64,000 bases of DNA. Source: Allomyces arbusculus (Eukaryota > Blastocladiomycota > Blastocladiomycetes > Blastocladiales > Blastocladiaceae). The notes beneath the pieces are model-generated. The model did no database searches. It had not been told where the DNA came from and was given only the letters and a program-made list of their open reading frames with translations. Both the position numbers and the translations under genes were made by a program. Where the stretch lies: contig JADHYV010000004.1 of assembly GCA_027604705.1 (NCBI GenBank), positions 620,001-684,000 of the forward strand, in the 5' to 3' direction. Below are positions 1 through 13,233 of this stretch, in pieces; position 1 is the first letter of the stretch; the number at the start of each line of letters is the position of its first letter.

Positions 1-2077
1 CCTCTCCACGGCCCTCCCGACTGCGGGTGCCGCACAGGGCGCCGTCTCTGCCCTCCTCGGCGAAGCGCACTTTATCCAAGCGCGCGCTTTGCACCACCGC
101 GGCGACGCAACTGGGCGCGACGTGGCGCTCGATGCGGCTTTCAGACACGGTGCCGACTCGCCGCACCTCGTGCGCGACCTCGTGCTCTTTAAGCAGCATT
201 GCGAGGCCGCCGACAAGTCAGCGAACCGGTACGTCGGTGTGAGCACCCTGGCGTGTGGTGGACAATGCTGACGTTCCTGTGATAGTCGTGATAGAACCCA
301 AGACGCGTCAATACTGGATTCGCCCGAATTCACGCGGACGGAGCGCATGCTGCTCGAGTACATTTTGAGTCTCGGCGGGAACCTTGCCGAGGCCGTGCAG
401 CAAATGCGCGCGAACCGTGCCGCGGCCGCGTCGGCTGCCGCAGAGAGCGAACAGCAACCGGCGGAACCGAGCCGTGCCAGCCGCCCGACCAGTGCTCACG
501 CTCCGGCGGCGGCGGCGGCGGCATTAACCAACGAACCTGTTGCGTCCCACACGAGCCGCCCAAGAAGTGCATCCAAGCCCGGCGATGCGAGCTCCCCCAG
601 TGCACCGGTAGCTCCACGGTCGTCGTCTCGTCCCGCGTCTGCGCGCAGTCGTCGTGCTTCGGCGTCGGTGAAGCACTCGAATGCGGCGCTGGCTGCGGGA
701 GCTGCTGCGGCCGTGGCCGTCGGCGCAGGCGCCGTCGCCGCGGCCCTGGTCATGGGGCGTCACGAGAAGGAGCCGCACGACGACGCGCACCATGCGGCTC
801 GGAACGTGCCGGTGCCGGCGCACGAGGACGTGAAGCAGGACGCGGCACCTGCCGAACCTGGGGCCGCGGAAACGGTCGCCGCTGACCCGGCGCCCGTCGA
901 TGCGGTGAAAATCAAACCAGAGACTTGTGAGCAGCCCATCGAGCAGCCGGTGCAGGTCGAGAATCAAGCAGCGGCCGTTCAAGAGCCGGTTGCGGACCCC
1001 GCCGCACGCGATGCACGAGACGCGGCCGCACCGGTGCAGGCCTTGGTCTCAACCACGCAAGAGGAGGCTCCAGTGCCACAGGATCGCTCCGACGAGAGTG
1101 CGTACGCGGCCGACTTTGACGACGAGCCTGCACATGCGACGACGGATGCCATGGAGCCGGCGCTTGTGGCGCTGCCTAAGTCGGTCGCTGCATCGTACGC
1201 CCTTGGGCTCGACGATTCCATATCACCTGCGCAGATCGCGTTGCCCAAGTCGGTCGCCGCGTCGCACGCGCTTGGTCTCAACGAACCCGCCGTGGCCCCA
1301 TCCGGCCCGGGCGCAAACGATCACAACGAGTACGCTGACGACGCCAACTTTGAGCCCGCCGCCGCGCACGACAGCGAGATGCCGTACTCGACGACCGCTG
1401 CGGCCGGGATCGCGCTCCCTGCCTCCATCGCCGCGTCCCAGACGCTTGCCAAGTCGCAGACACTCGCCAAGTCGCAATCCCTTGCTGTGTCGCAGACCCT
1501 CGCGCCCCAGCACCTACAAGTCATGAACGTCGCTTTCGCGGCCGGGTTTATCCTGCCCGCGTCCGTCGCCTCCTCGGAACAGTACCTCGACTCGACCTAC
1601 CCGATCGACATGGCCGCCGTGCGCTTACCGCCGTCCACCCCGTCATCGACGACCTCGTCGCGGTACGCGTCTGCCGCGTCGGTGCACGCCCACCACGGGT
1701 CGAGTTTCGCTGCGCCATGGACCGTGCCGCTGCCCGAATCCCGGTCGAACTTGTCGGCCACAAGTCGTGCGGGGTCAGCCCCCATTCGGCCGTCGTATGA
1801 CCAGGTCGCGCTCCCGCCGTCGCGCGCGGCGTCGCAGGCGCTGGGCGGAGCGGGTGGAGCCGTGGGACGGCGCGCCGAGTCGCTCGCGGCGCTCGCGCGC
1901 CGCACGCATTTGCCGCGGTCGGTGACGGGGTCGCGCGCGTCGATGGCAGGGTCGCGGAGTGTGGCGGGGTCGAGTGCCGGGTTGGCGGAAATGGGTGGGA
2001 GGAAGGGCGAGCGTGATCCGAGTAAGGTACCGCTGCCGGCGTCGGTGGCCGGGTCGCGGATGTTGTTCAAGGACTGA
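1..2077 (+). CDS. Unrecognised membrane-anchored repeat protein, 5' end outside window
   Basis: No family recognised. The 5' end lies outside the window. Exons read as up to 228 and 286-2077, joined in phase over a 57-nt GT-AG intron with a tgctgac branch-like site. The visible N-terminal part is helical and TPR-like in feel (inference). It is followed by an Ala/Pro/Ser-rich stretch and one Ala/Val-rich hydrophobic segment encoded around 680-757, which could be a single membrane span. After that comes a long, probably disordered tail carrying nine copies of a hydrophobic-x-L-P-x-S-x3-S motif, such as ALPKSVAAS, ILPASVASS and PLPASVAGS, the last one close to the stop. The gene converges on the mannose-1-phosphate guanylyltransferase gene. 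The membrane span and disordered tail suggest a scaffold or surface-tethered protein, but no function can be assigned. Confidence 0.72.
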
Positions 2078-2531
2078 GGATGGGAGTACTGAGAGGAATG
2101 GACTGGTGGAGAAGGAAAGGATCGGACTGGACGACATGCGGAAGAGGAGGGGGGGGGGGGGGGAGGGGGTAATACATGGAGGTTCATGGTCGTTCTGACG
2201 TGTTCTTACGCGACATGGGGACAACGACAACGTGGTGGGCTCTATTTTGCTTGAACGAACAGGGGAAAATCAAAAGAAAATGCGATGAGAGGGGATGGTT
2301 GACCACGAGGAACGCGACCCAGGTTCCAACCAAGGAGAGAGAGAAAGGGAGAGCGGAGACCAGGCTAAAGAAGATGTGCTCAAAGAGACTGCAAAGGAGA
2401 AAAGAAATGACAACTGGAAACAAGAAGAAAAGCATGGCGCCCCGCGCCCAAGTAGAGAGAGGAGAAAAACGCTGTACAAAACCGCGCCCCACGGCGGCAC
2501 GACCCCAACTCCCCCGTGCATGTCGCCGCGC
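2078..2531. other. Convergent 3' spacer, purine-rich
   Basis: The spacer lies between two gene 3' ends. Its plus strand is purine-rich from about 2290 to 2470, and there is a G homopolymer near 2150. No gene is seen. Confidence 0.6.
2149..2163 (+). repeat. G homopolymer run of 15
   Basis: Fifteen G in a row, then A and five more G. It lies 3' of the left-edge gene and outside any exon. Similar runs occur at 8258-8283 and 58639-58658. Confidence 0.95.
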
Positions 2532-3770
2532 CTACATGATAATTTGGGGTTCCGGAATGCACGCCGAGATCGACTTGTGCGGCAGGATGCACCCGCCGTT
2601 CACGTAAATCTCGTCCTGGATCGTGACGTCGTCGCCGAGCACGGTCACGCCCTCTAGTCGCGTCCACCGGCCGACCGTCGAGTTCCAGCCAATAATCGAC
2701 CGCTCAATCCACGAGAAATCGCGCACGACCGAGTTTTTCAAGACGACCGCGTTCTTGATGCGCACGCCGTCGCCAATCACGACACCCTCGGCAATGCACA
2801 CGTTGGGCCCGAGCTTACACCCTTCGCCAATCTTGGCCGACGGGTGCACGAGCACGTTGCCGGCAATGTGCGCGCCCTGTGCGAGCTCGCCCGGGTTCTT
2901 GCGATGCACCGACGCCAAGTAGAGCCCAATTCCCGTCAGGAAATCCTTGGGTTGCCCGACATCCATCCAAAAGCCTTCGAGATCCATAGCGTGCAACTGG
3001 CCGTCGGCGGCCATGGCTGGGAACGTTTCCTTCTCAATCGAGGTTGGGCGCAGTTCGATGCGGTTGAGGATCGACGGGTTGAAAATGTAGAGGCCGGCAT
3101 TGATGCGGTTGCCGACAAAGATGCGCGGCTTTTCGACAAAACGCTCGATTTGCGACTGGTGGCCGTCCTTGAGGACGACGACACCGTACTTGGACGGCTC
3201 CTCGACTTTGGTCACCATGATCGTGCCCTCGCCGCCGTGCTTCTTGTGGAACGCCGTGAGCTCGGCAAAGGGGAATTCGCAAATCACGTCCGAGTTGAGC
3301 ACAAAGAAGGGCGAGTCGTCCTTAGCGAGAATGTCGCGCGCGAGGGCGAGGGGGCCGGCTATTCGGAACGAGCGAAGGATGAGAGATTTGCCCACCTGCT
3401 CTCCCAAACCAGACTGCAATCAAGCGTACCAGTGCCGAGCGGTTCCGTCTCGACCGAGAACGTGATCGTGACGCCGTACATTTCTTCGTACTTTTTCAAG
3501 ACGTTGACCATGACTTCGGGCCGGTAGTTCACGGCAAGCACAATGTCCTTGACGCCGACCTTGGCGAGCGCCTCGATCTGGTGCAGAATCATGGGCTTGT
3601 TGGCAAACTCGACGAGGGGCTTGGGCAGCGTGAGCGTGAGCGGGCGCAACCGCGTGCCGAAACCTGGTGATATGGAGGGGGGCAGACGCGTCAGAGGCGG
3701 GGGTCCGAGCAGGAGCAGGCATTCAGAGGGCGAGAGAGTACGAACCACCGACGAGAATGAGGGCCTTCAT
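2532..3770 (-). CDS. PSA1: Mannose-1-phosphate guanylyltransferase (GDP-mannose pyrophosphorylase)
   Basis: Makes GDP-mannose from mannose-1-phosphate and GTP in the cytosol, the donor for N- and O-mannosylation, GPI anchors and wall mannan. Exons on the minus strand: 3770-3746, 3663-3430 and 3358-2532, giving 361 aa, the usual length for the GMPP beta/Psa1 family. The first exon is only 25 nt and encodes MKALILVG; the reading [18 protein letters not shown] is restored exactly across the intron. Visible landmarks are the nucleotidyltransferase signature GxGxRxxP...PKP in residues 9-24, LNSDVI near 107, and the sugar-phosphate-binding FVEKP at about 160-164. A C-terminal left-handed beta-helix of hexapeptide repeats follows (about 240-345). 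It diverges from the UDP-galactopyranose mutase gene across a 1.19 kb spacer. Confidence 0.96.
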
Positions 3771-4960
3771 GATGAATGAATGGGTCGAGTAGGACGAGGA
3801 CTGACTACAGCGAGCGCACGGTTCGCGGGTTCAGGCACGACAACGACAACAACGACGACCGGCGCCGAGAGTCGGGAGTCGAGACTCGAGTAAGTGCGCA
3901 CGGCTGGCGATCTAAACACGCGCAGTAAGTGACCCACAACGGTGACACAGTCAGTCCCAAATTCATCAACGGCATCCATTCACGCATGATGGCCTGATGG
4001 ACAACGCGACAAGCGTGGCGCGGCAGAGCTCGCCATCCTTTTGCCCTTTTGCCCTGTCGTTCGGCCAGAGGGCTCGCCCACGTCCAGAAACGAACCAGAT
4101 GCTGGAGTTGAGACGCGGAGTTCCTGCTGAGCTCGCGAGAATCAGGCGGGCTGGGAATCGCGTTGCAGATGGGCAAGGTGATGGCGGCCGGCCGAATATC
4201 GTCGGGCAGGTCGTCGTCGCAGTCGCAGTCAGAGGTCGTGCGTGAAGAGCGGTCGCGGCAGCAATCGAGCCGGACGACACGGAGGATGGGGGGTGGGCGG
4301 GCGGGCAGGCGGGGATTGCGCGGTGCGGGGAGCTGCGGTTGCAAGCGGGAGCGGTGGCGGGAGGTTGAGACTCGAGTAGTCTTGGCCGCGGTCTTGGCCC
4401 AATGTCGTGCGCGGGCGGGTCCGCTGCGGCGGGGAGATGAGCGGAGGCGCCGGCGGGTGGGATTGGAGGCGACACGGCCGAGCAGCGACTTGGGACGCGC
4501 CTTGCGACGTGTCGGCGCGCCGAGCCAGGAAACCATCGTGACCGTGGCGAGTTGGCGTTTGTGGCGACCAGGCGTAAAGCTGCCGATCGCAGCGATGGAT
4601 GTGGCAGGTGCATGCGCTGCCGTGGGCGAAAATGAAGCTTCGCGCCGCCGGCCCCTGCCCAACAGGGCGCGCTTCACGTGCAGGCCACGCGCGAGGCAGC
4701 ACACGCGTGTTGGCGCGCCCTGAAGCAGCTTTTGCCCTGCGATCTTGTTCAGCTTTTCCAGGTCGCTGTGGGACGCGTGCGGGGTCCCTTTCGCCTTGGC
4801 CGGGCGCGCACACCGGCTCCAATCAAAAACGCCCCTTCACGACCCGTCGCCGCCAACACGGTTGCCGGCCAAAAAGAGATCTCTGCCGCCACACGCGTCC
4901 GCGCGCTCTCTCTCTCCCCAGCTGCTCTTCGTCGCGTCGCTGCTGCCCCTAAACTCCACC
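3771..4960. other. Divergent promoter spacer between GDP-mannose pyrophosphorylase and UGM
   Basis: This 1.19 kb stretch separates the two start codons. A minus-strand open frame at 3805-4704 has no ATG start and an Arg/Ser/Pro-rich composition, so I do not call it a gene. Both promoters must lie here or in its transcribed leaders; no specific element is claimed. Confidence 0.6.
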
Positions 4961-6896
<1,936 letters not shown>

Positions 6897-7383
6897 GCCG
6901 TCACCGTGTGCATATTTTTTTTCGTGATGCCGGTTTTGTGCCCGGATCGCGCCTTGGCCTGCGTCTTGGAGTGACGGAACAGGCGACGCGGTCCCGGGCG
7001 GGGGATTTGTTTTCTGATTTTCGGTTTCTTCTTGACGTTGCATTGCTCATACATATACATAACCCTTGCCCTTCGCGTCTCTTGATTGCGCACGTATTGT
7101 GGTTACGGGCCTAAACCAACCTGAGGATGAATCCAAGCAGGCCGCGGAGACCCAGGTCCGCTGCGACCTCGAGCTCAAACATGCGTCCATTCCATTTGCT
7201 CGCGCTCCAGCACACGCCCATTACAGAGCTTGTAAAGCAGCCGGTCGGCGAACTGATGCCACCCCTGACCCAAACCTGCGCAAAATGTTCATCAATGAAA
7301 CGTTCTCATTTCTCTACACAGTCTGAATGCAGTCGCGACAGTCCTCTACCCCCCGTCCCCCTCCCCACCGCCATCACCACCAC
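6897..7383. other. Convergent 3' spacer
   Basis: Spacer between the UGM and doublecortin gene ends. It holds short T-rich and TA-alternating stretches near 6910 and 7040-7060, as expected for 3' UTRs. No gene is seen. Confidence 0.6.
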
Positions 7384-9573
7384 CTAGCTCGACGCCGCGC
7401 CCGCCGTCGCTTTTGCTGCCGCCCCCGGCTCGGGCGACGCCGCCTGGTGCGTCGGCTTACGCTTGAGCGACAAGTCACGCGCTGAGTCAGACATTGACGC
7501 AAACTGGTGCACGCCCGAGCCGTCCGCGGCCTGCACCGGCTCCGCCGGCGCCGGGACTCTGTGCGGCGACGACCCATTCGCGGCCGTTGCCGCCATGGCG
7601 GGATCCCGCGAAGCCGACTTTTCCTCGAGCAACTTCTTGGACCTTTCAAGCACGGCGGTTGCGCGCGACATCGACCCTTGAGTCAACGCGACCGGCGGTC
7701 CCGACGGCGCTGTCGCAGGTGCGGTGGCTGCCGCAGACGCGACCCCCGTGCGGCGCCGGTACGCGTCGGCGTTGTACTTGACAGCGAGGAACGGGTCGGT
7801 GCCGGATACCGCGACATAGGTCCCGTTATGCGCGAGCTGGTCAATCGCCGTGACCTGTTCTCCACCCGTCGTATACAGCGCCGTCAACCGCCCGGTATAC
7901 AGCGGCACTTCGTGCGCCAGGTACTCGATCAATTTCTTGAGGTCGTTTTTGAACCTGAACGCTGTCACGGTCACTTTCACGCCCGTGTGCAGCGTGTCGC
8001 CGTTCGGGAAGACGTGGATCACCTTGCCCTTGTCGGTGGCCATTTGCGAGATGCGCCGGACCTCGGTCGAGACGGTGAAGTCGACCAGCGGGTAGGTGAT
8101 GCGCTTGGCCGCGTCGGACGTGCCGGAGGCAATCAGGTTCTGGCCGTCGTGTAAGTCGTGTAAGGTCTTGATGGGACGGAAGGATTCGGCGTCGAAGAGA
8201 CGTTTCACGCGGCCTTCTTTCAAGCGGAGCGAGGTGGTCATTTCAACCATGAGCTGAGGGGGGGGGGGGGGGGGGAGGGGGGGCTATGGAGGAAATTGAA
8301 CAATTAGGAAACGAAACACAAAAGAATTAAAACGAAATCGATGAAAACCTGGGGGGAAGCGTAAAAAAAGGNNNNNNNNNNCCCCCCCCCCCCCCCCCCC
8401 CCCGCGCCCCGGATGAGGTAAGTGAGCAATGAGGGAACGGAACCGCAAAGGATGGCATCGAGATCGATGATGACCTGGGTGGGATCGGTTGCAAAGGGCC
8501 ATTCGCACGCACCTGGTCAAACGTGTGGCAGTTTCGGAAACTCAAGACCATGCGCGCGGGCGGCGTGAGTAGGTCGCCGTTGCGGAACACGGCGACGCGG
8601 TACCCTTTGCTCTACGGTCAGCACGAGGAGTGAGGAGGGTAAAATAGAAGGCTGAACCAAAAGGGACTGAAGTCCTCGTACATTGGCCTGGAAAATCGGC
8701 TTCTCTGTTGATAACGACGTCTGGCTCGGCCGGCCGTGCGGGTCGTGCAGCCGCGGCGAATGAAACTTCCAGCTACCCCACTTCTTGCGCTCGCCCAAAA
8801 ACGCAAACGCCTTCTCGCCCGGTAACGGCATTTTGGACATGGGAATCGAGACCGTTACATCGCCGCGCGTTATCGCATAGCACGGGTCCTGCAGCTCGCC
8901 CGCCGTTGGGCACGGGGGTACGGGGCTCGTGGCCGTGAGCGGCAGATGCGTGTCAGTTGCCATGGCGGGTGACGGATACGCGACGGGACGGAACGGCTCG
9001 CTGCCGGCAGCGACGTAGAAGGAGCAGTCGGTGATGTCGTTGAGCGACTCGATGCGGCGGCCCGACAGGTCGTAGATTTTGCGCACGGCGCCGGAGCGCA
9101 GAGCCACGTCGCCCGTGAGCGAAGAGAGGAACTACGGCGGTGCATCGGTCGTGAGTATGCGGCATAGGGGGCGAGAAGAGACGGAACGGGACGGATCTAC
9201 CCACCTGCTCAAAGTTCTTGTAGCGGCGGTCATTAACGAGAATACGGCGGCCCGGAAAATGTCTATCACCATTCCTGTAGACCCAGATCTTGCGCGCATT
9301 CGTGGCCTGCGCGAGCGCCAGCGCCGCCGACTGGCCACCAGCATGGCCCGCGCTCGTTACGGCTGCAGCACGCGTCGGTGCGGGGGCTACGTTGGGCTTG
9401 GCCAGCCTCGGTACTTGAGTCGGTTGCGGCAGCCCCGACGTCCTGGGTGGCGCGGCAACGTATGCAGGTGCAGCATGTGCAGGAGCGGGAGCTGCGATGG
9501 GAGCCGCTTGCGGGACCGGGCTCGCAGCGGTCGGGCCGGGCCCACCGCCATTGGCCTCCTCGGAGGTCATCAT
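7384..9573 (-). CDS. Protein with three doublecortin (DCX) domains
   Basis: Doublecortin domains bind and stabilise microtubules. Minus-strand exons 9573-9205, 9131-8682, 8611-8513 and 8253-7384, all phase 0, give 595 aa. After an Ala/Pro-rich N-terminus, DCX1 starts at about 94 (KIWVYRNGDRHFPG), DCX2 at about 274 (KGYRVAVFRNGDLLTPPAR) and DCX3 at about 383 (KVIHVFPNGDTLHTG). Each has the Y/F-R/P-NGD core and later TALY/VKRLFD and FDxF-like positions of the fold. DCX1 and DCX2 are each split by an intron after an FEQ/FDQ motif, at the same place in the domain, which supports origin by duplication. The tail is low complexity. The intron inside DCX2 holds a 10-N gap and homopolymer runs, so its true length is unknown. 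Such proteins are typical of organisms with cilia or flagella; the role here is an inference. Confidence 0.93.
8258..8283. repeat. G run (C run on the coding strand) at a 3' splice site
   Basis: Eighteen G, one A, then seven G on the plus strand. On the coding minus strand this is a C-only polypyrimidine tract directly before the ctcag acceptor of the last exon of the doublecortin gene. Confidence 0.93.
8290..8479. repeat. Diverged direct duplicate of 64 bp on either side of an assembly gap
   Basis: Segments 8290-8353 and 8416-8479 align without indels, about 47 of 64 positions identical by hand count. Most differences put A or T in the left copy and G or C in the right copy. Between them lie the N gap and a C run. 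Confidence 0.75.
8372..8381. other. Assembly gap (10 N)
   Basis: Ten undetermined bases inside the third intron of the doublecortin gene, followed by 22 C (8382-8403). A fixed 10-N block usually marks a gap of unknown size. Confidence 0.98.
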
Positions 9574-10425
9574 GGCGGGTGGTGCCGATCAGCGTCGGTA
9601 ATGGTGTAGACAGATGCACGGACAGTGCGCGAGGACGGGGCGTTGCCGCGCAAGTCGTGGATGGCGGCGATGGCAGTGGATCAGTGGCGTCACCGAAGAT
9701 GGCGCATGCGAGCCGGAGACTTGCGGCAGACTCCGTGTCGCTTCTTGCTGCCTGAGCCAGGCGTTCTGCGTGCGTTGTTGACGGGCAGGTGCTCTATGCC
9801 GAGACGGTCGATCCGAGATGGTGCCGTTGGCGAGGCGGGTAGGTTGGGCCCGCGACGCGTATGCGGCAAGTCCGGTGCAATTGCGAGTGGTAGAGGCGCC
9901 GCGCGGGCGGGTGAGAATGGTGCTCGCAGTCGTGGCAGACAGGATAAAATGATAAATCGAGGTGGCCAGCGCGCTTCAAAGGACGACGGCCCACGTGTGC
10001 CGTTTGGCCGCGAGAACTCCTTGCTCGCTCACGTGTTCCTGCCGGAGGCGGCTGAGCAGGCGTCGGAGCGCTCCGACGATGCCACACCAGACCGTTCTGT
10101 TGCTGGACCGTTGCCGCCGACATCACTCCAACGTCGGCTCTGAGCCTCTGGCCACGTCGACCTCGTTGGCAACGAGAGCAACCAGCACCACCAAGACCAC
10201 AAAAGCACGGCACTGGCCGCACTCGAATCGCGGAAACCGGTTGTGCTGGCCAGGAGCAGCGCGCTTGGCCGACTCTCGAACAAGTGAGCACGCTGCGATC
10301 CTTGTCTTGACCAACGGAGCCGAACCAAGGATCACCGCGGCATCCCTGACCCTCCCCACCCGGTGGATGATCTAGCCCGGCCCGCCATATCTATCAAGAA
10401 CGGGAAACCAGCAGCCGCCGTGGTC
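9574..10425. other. Divergent promoter spacer
   Basis: 852 bp between the doublecortin gene and the coiled-coil gene. Open frames here lack ATG starts or family features. No element is recognised. Confidence 0.6.
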
Positions 10426-13030
10426 ATGCTCATGGACCACGACCACGACCACGACGCCATGGCCGTCGACCCCGCAGCCGACGCGCATCCCGCCGCGTCA
10501 GCGCCCGACCCGATGCTCGTCGACCGCGACGACGCCGTCTCCAACGTGAGTGCCTGGACCTACACGCCGGGCACCCCGTACCGCGTCGGCGGCCACGTGC
10601 TCGAAACCCCACACATCAACCGGCTCGGCGAGATTGATTTGCGGCACCTCGTGCGCGACCTGCGCCGCGAACTGGCGACCAAGGATGCGCGTACGTGCGC
10701 CATTCCGATGGCATGCCGCTTACCTGTGCTCACCGGCTGCGATGAACCGACCAATAGAGCTGCACGCGTCGGCGCAAATCGGGCAGACGCTCGTCGAGCG
10801 CAATAACCAGCTGCTACACGAAAAGCAGGACCTGATGAAGGCGCACACTGAGCTCAACCATGCGCTCGCCGAGGCCAAGACCACGCCCGCCTCCACGTCA
10901 CCGTCCGCGACCCGGTGCGCCAATTGCGGCGAGCCCACGACGACCGAGGGCGCCGTCGTAACCGACGATCACGTACACGACACGACGGCCGAGCACGCGG
11001 CGCACCTGGAGCTGCAAGTCCGTCACTTGGAGGCCGAGCTCGGCGAGCTCCGTTCGCAACTGGCCGAGACCGAGGCGACACAGTACGATGCGATGCGTCG
11101 GTACGACACGCTCGTCGATACTAAGGAAGCCGACGAACGCACCTTACGCCGCCGTGTGGCCGAACTCGAGTCGCAGGTCGCCGAGCGCGACCAGCAGATT
11201 GACGAATGGCGCAGCAAAGTCATGGTCTTGGGAGAGGACAAGGCGCGGCTCGCCGAAGAGAAAATGGACCTCGTCAAGAAACGTAACGAGCTCGCTGAGA
11301 CGGCCAACGTCGCGTATACGTTGCAGGTACACTTGCACGAACTCGAAATCCAGAATTCCAACCTCGCGGCCGAAAAGCAGAGCGCGTTGCAGCTCGTTTC
11401 GGAGCGGCAGGCCGAAATCCAGGTCTTGGAAGAGCGCGTGGAAGTGCTGGAAGGCCAGCTCGACGAACTCGTCGAATTGCGTGCCGAGCACCACGAGGCA
11501 CTGCTCACCAACGACGCGCTAACCTCGCAGCTCGAGGAACTGCAGAACACGATCCAGGTCTTGTCGGCCAAACTCAACGCGCTGCAGAACCCACAGGGGA
11601 TTTCGCACCCGGACGACCAGGCACCCGCTGCCGCCAAGACGCTCTTGACCGAAGTCGAGGACAAGCGGCGCAATCTCGAGGAACGGCATGAGCGGCTCGG
11701 ACGCGAACACGAGCGCCTGCTGCGGCGGCACTTGGACGAGGGCGAGCGGTTGCGGCGCCAGATTTTCCGGCTCCAGCAATTGTCGGCCGACCGCACGCAC
11801 GACGACCACGTGAAGCGGCTCGAGGCCGCGCTCGCGCAGGCGCAGGCCGAGAACCGCGAGCTCGTGCATCGCGTCGCGCAACTCGAAGGTCGGCAACGCG
11901 CGGCCACGCCCGAACTTGTCGGCGGCGCCACGGGGCCGAATGACACGGATTCGGTCATGGGCACGCAGCCGGATGGTGCTGAAGTCGCTGCTGCCAATGC
12001 CGCGGCCGCGGCTGTGGCCTCGTCGGGCGGTGCGGCGGACGTGCAGGACGCGGCCGTCTCGGCGGCCGCACACAAGGCGGCAGAACGGTACCTGCGCATG
12101 CGTATTGAGTCGCTTGAGGCCGATTTGCGCGCGCAGCGCAAGAAGCTGCAGACGGCCAATATGATCAAGCTCAACGAAACGGCAAAACTGCGTGCGGCCG
12201 AGGACGAACTCTACCAGCGCGACGCGTCGGTGCGGAAATTGAATGCCGCCGTGTCCAAACTGCAGTACCGCATCGACGAACTCGAAGCAAATTGCGATTG
12301 CCCGAAACCTCCCGCACAGCCAGGAACGCCCGTCTCGCACCGCAGTAGCGCAAGACGCGCTGGATCGGCACCAAGGTCGGGGTCCCGCGGGAGCCCGGCA
12401 TCGCGGTCGGCAACTCCGGGAAGTACGGGCTCCCCGATCCCACCAATGCCGCCCGTTCCACCTGAGACGCCAACCCCGAGCTCCCGGCAACGCCGCTCCG
12501 CATCGCACACGGCCGACTCCTCCTCTCGCAGCCCCGGCACCGACGCGCACGGGCACCACTCGCGCACCCCCGCCGCGCGGCGAAGTACCACACGCTCCCC
12601 CGCGCCCGGCACCGCAACGTCCGCGGGCGCGACACCCGCCGCGACCGGTGCAGGCGGTCGGTTGCGCAAGCGCGTACCGACCCCGCACGCCGTGCGACAC
12701 CCGGAATCCTCGCGCGCGACGCCCGCGTCGGTCGCGGATACGTCGACGCCGAGCACGCCCACGGGCGATTTGCCCGGGTCCTGGGACGATTCGCGCGTGC
12801 CCGTGATCCCGTTGGCCAGAGTCGCGTCGCCGCGGTTCATTGATAAGCATAAGGTGATTCTGATGCCACAGGCCACGGTTGCCGCGGCCGCGGGTAGCGC
12901 TGACCATGCGTGGCGCGCCGAGTCGCCGACGCCCGCGGGTCCCCGTGGGAGTGGGAGCGGGAGGGCTGCGGCGGCGGGGCAGACGACGGAGACCGTGGAG
13001 CAGCAGCCGGGGGATTGCCGGCCGCAATGA
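10426..13030 (+). CDS. Coiled-coil protein with a CC1-box-like motif (putative dynein adaptor)
   Basis: Exons 10426-10690 and 10758-13030 join in phase to give 845 aa. The first in-frame ATG is 10426; other starts at 10432 and 10459 are possible. Just after the splice junction the sequence SAQIGQTLVERN (about 93-104) matches the CC1 box (AAxxGxxLLxxN) of BICD, TRAK/HAP1 and Spindly-type dynein adaptors. Long coiled coils follow at roughly 165-465 and 530-600, rich in Glu/Arg/Leu heptads. The C-terminal third is Ser/Pro/Arg-rich and disordered and contains SPIP (647-650, bases 12431-12442), an SxIP motif of the kind that binds EB1 at microtubule plus ends. A CANC motif lies between the box and the first coil. 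The adaptor role is an inference from motif and architecture; a generic coiled-coil scaffold is the alternative. Confidence 0.82.
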
Positions 13031-13233
13031 TGAGGCAGTGGGCAAGGACATGTGTGGAAACTATAGTGTCGCAGCTCGTTTTGATCAGTAGAGGAGCCGT
13101 GCCTGTGATGTTATCCCAAGTTGCTGGCTTTTTGTAACGATGGATCAATGGGAATTCATTTCTTCGGCAACACTCGACAGATGTACAGAAAGAAACGTTC
13201 GGACGCGCTCCCGAAAAAATAGATGTCGACTCT

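Noticed and set aside
2149-2163. G-run as a telomeric or recombination element
   Set aside because: It is a plain homopolymer in a 3' spacer without a repeat unit or other support.
3805-4704. 299-codon minus-strand open frame between GDP-mannose pyrophosphorylase and UGM
   Set aside because: It begins with GTG rather than ATG, is Arg/Ser/Pro-rich in the way of chance frames in GC-rich DNA, and shows no family feature.
10363-10425. Upstream start of the CC1-box protein at 10363
   Set aside because: The codon there is GTG; the first ATG in frame is at 10426.
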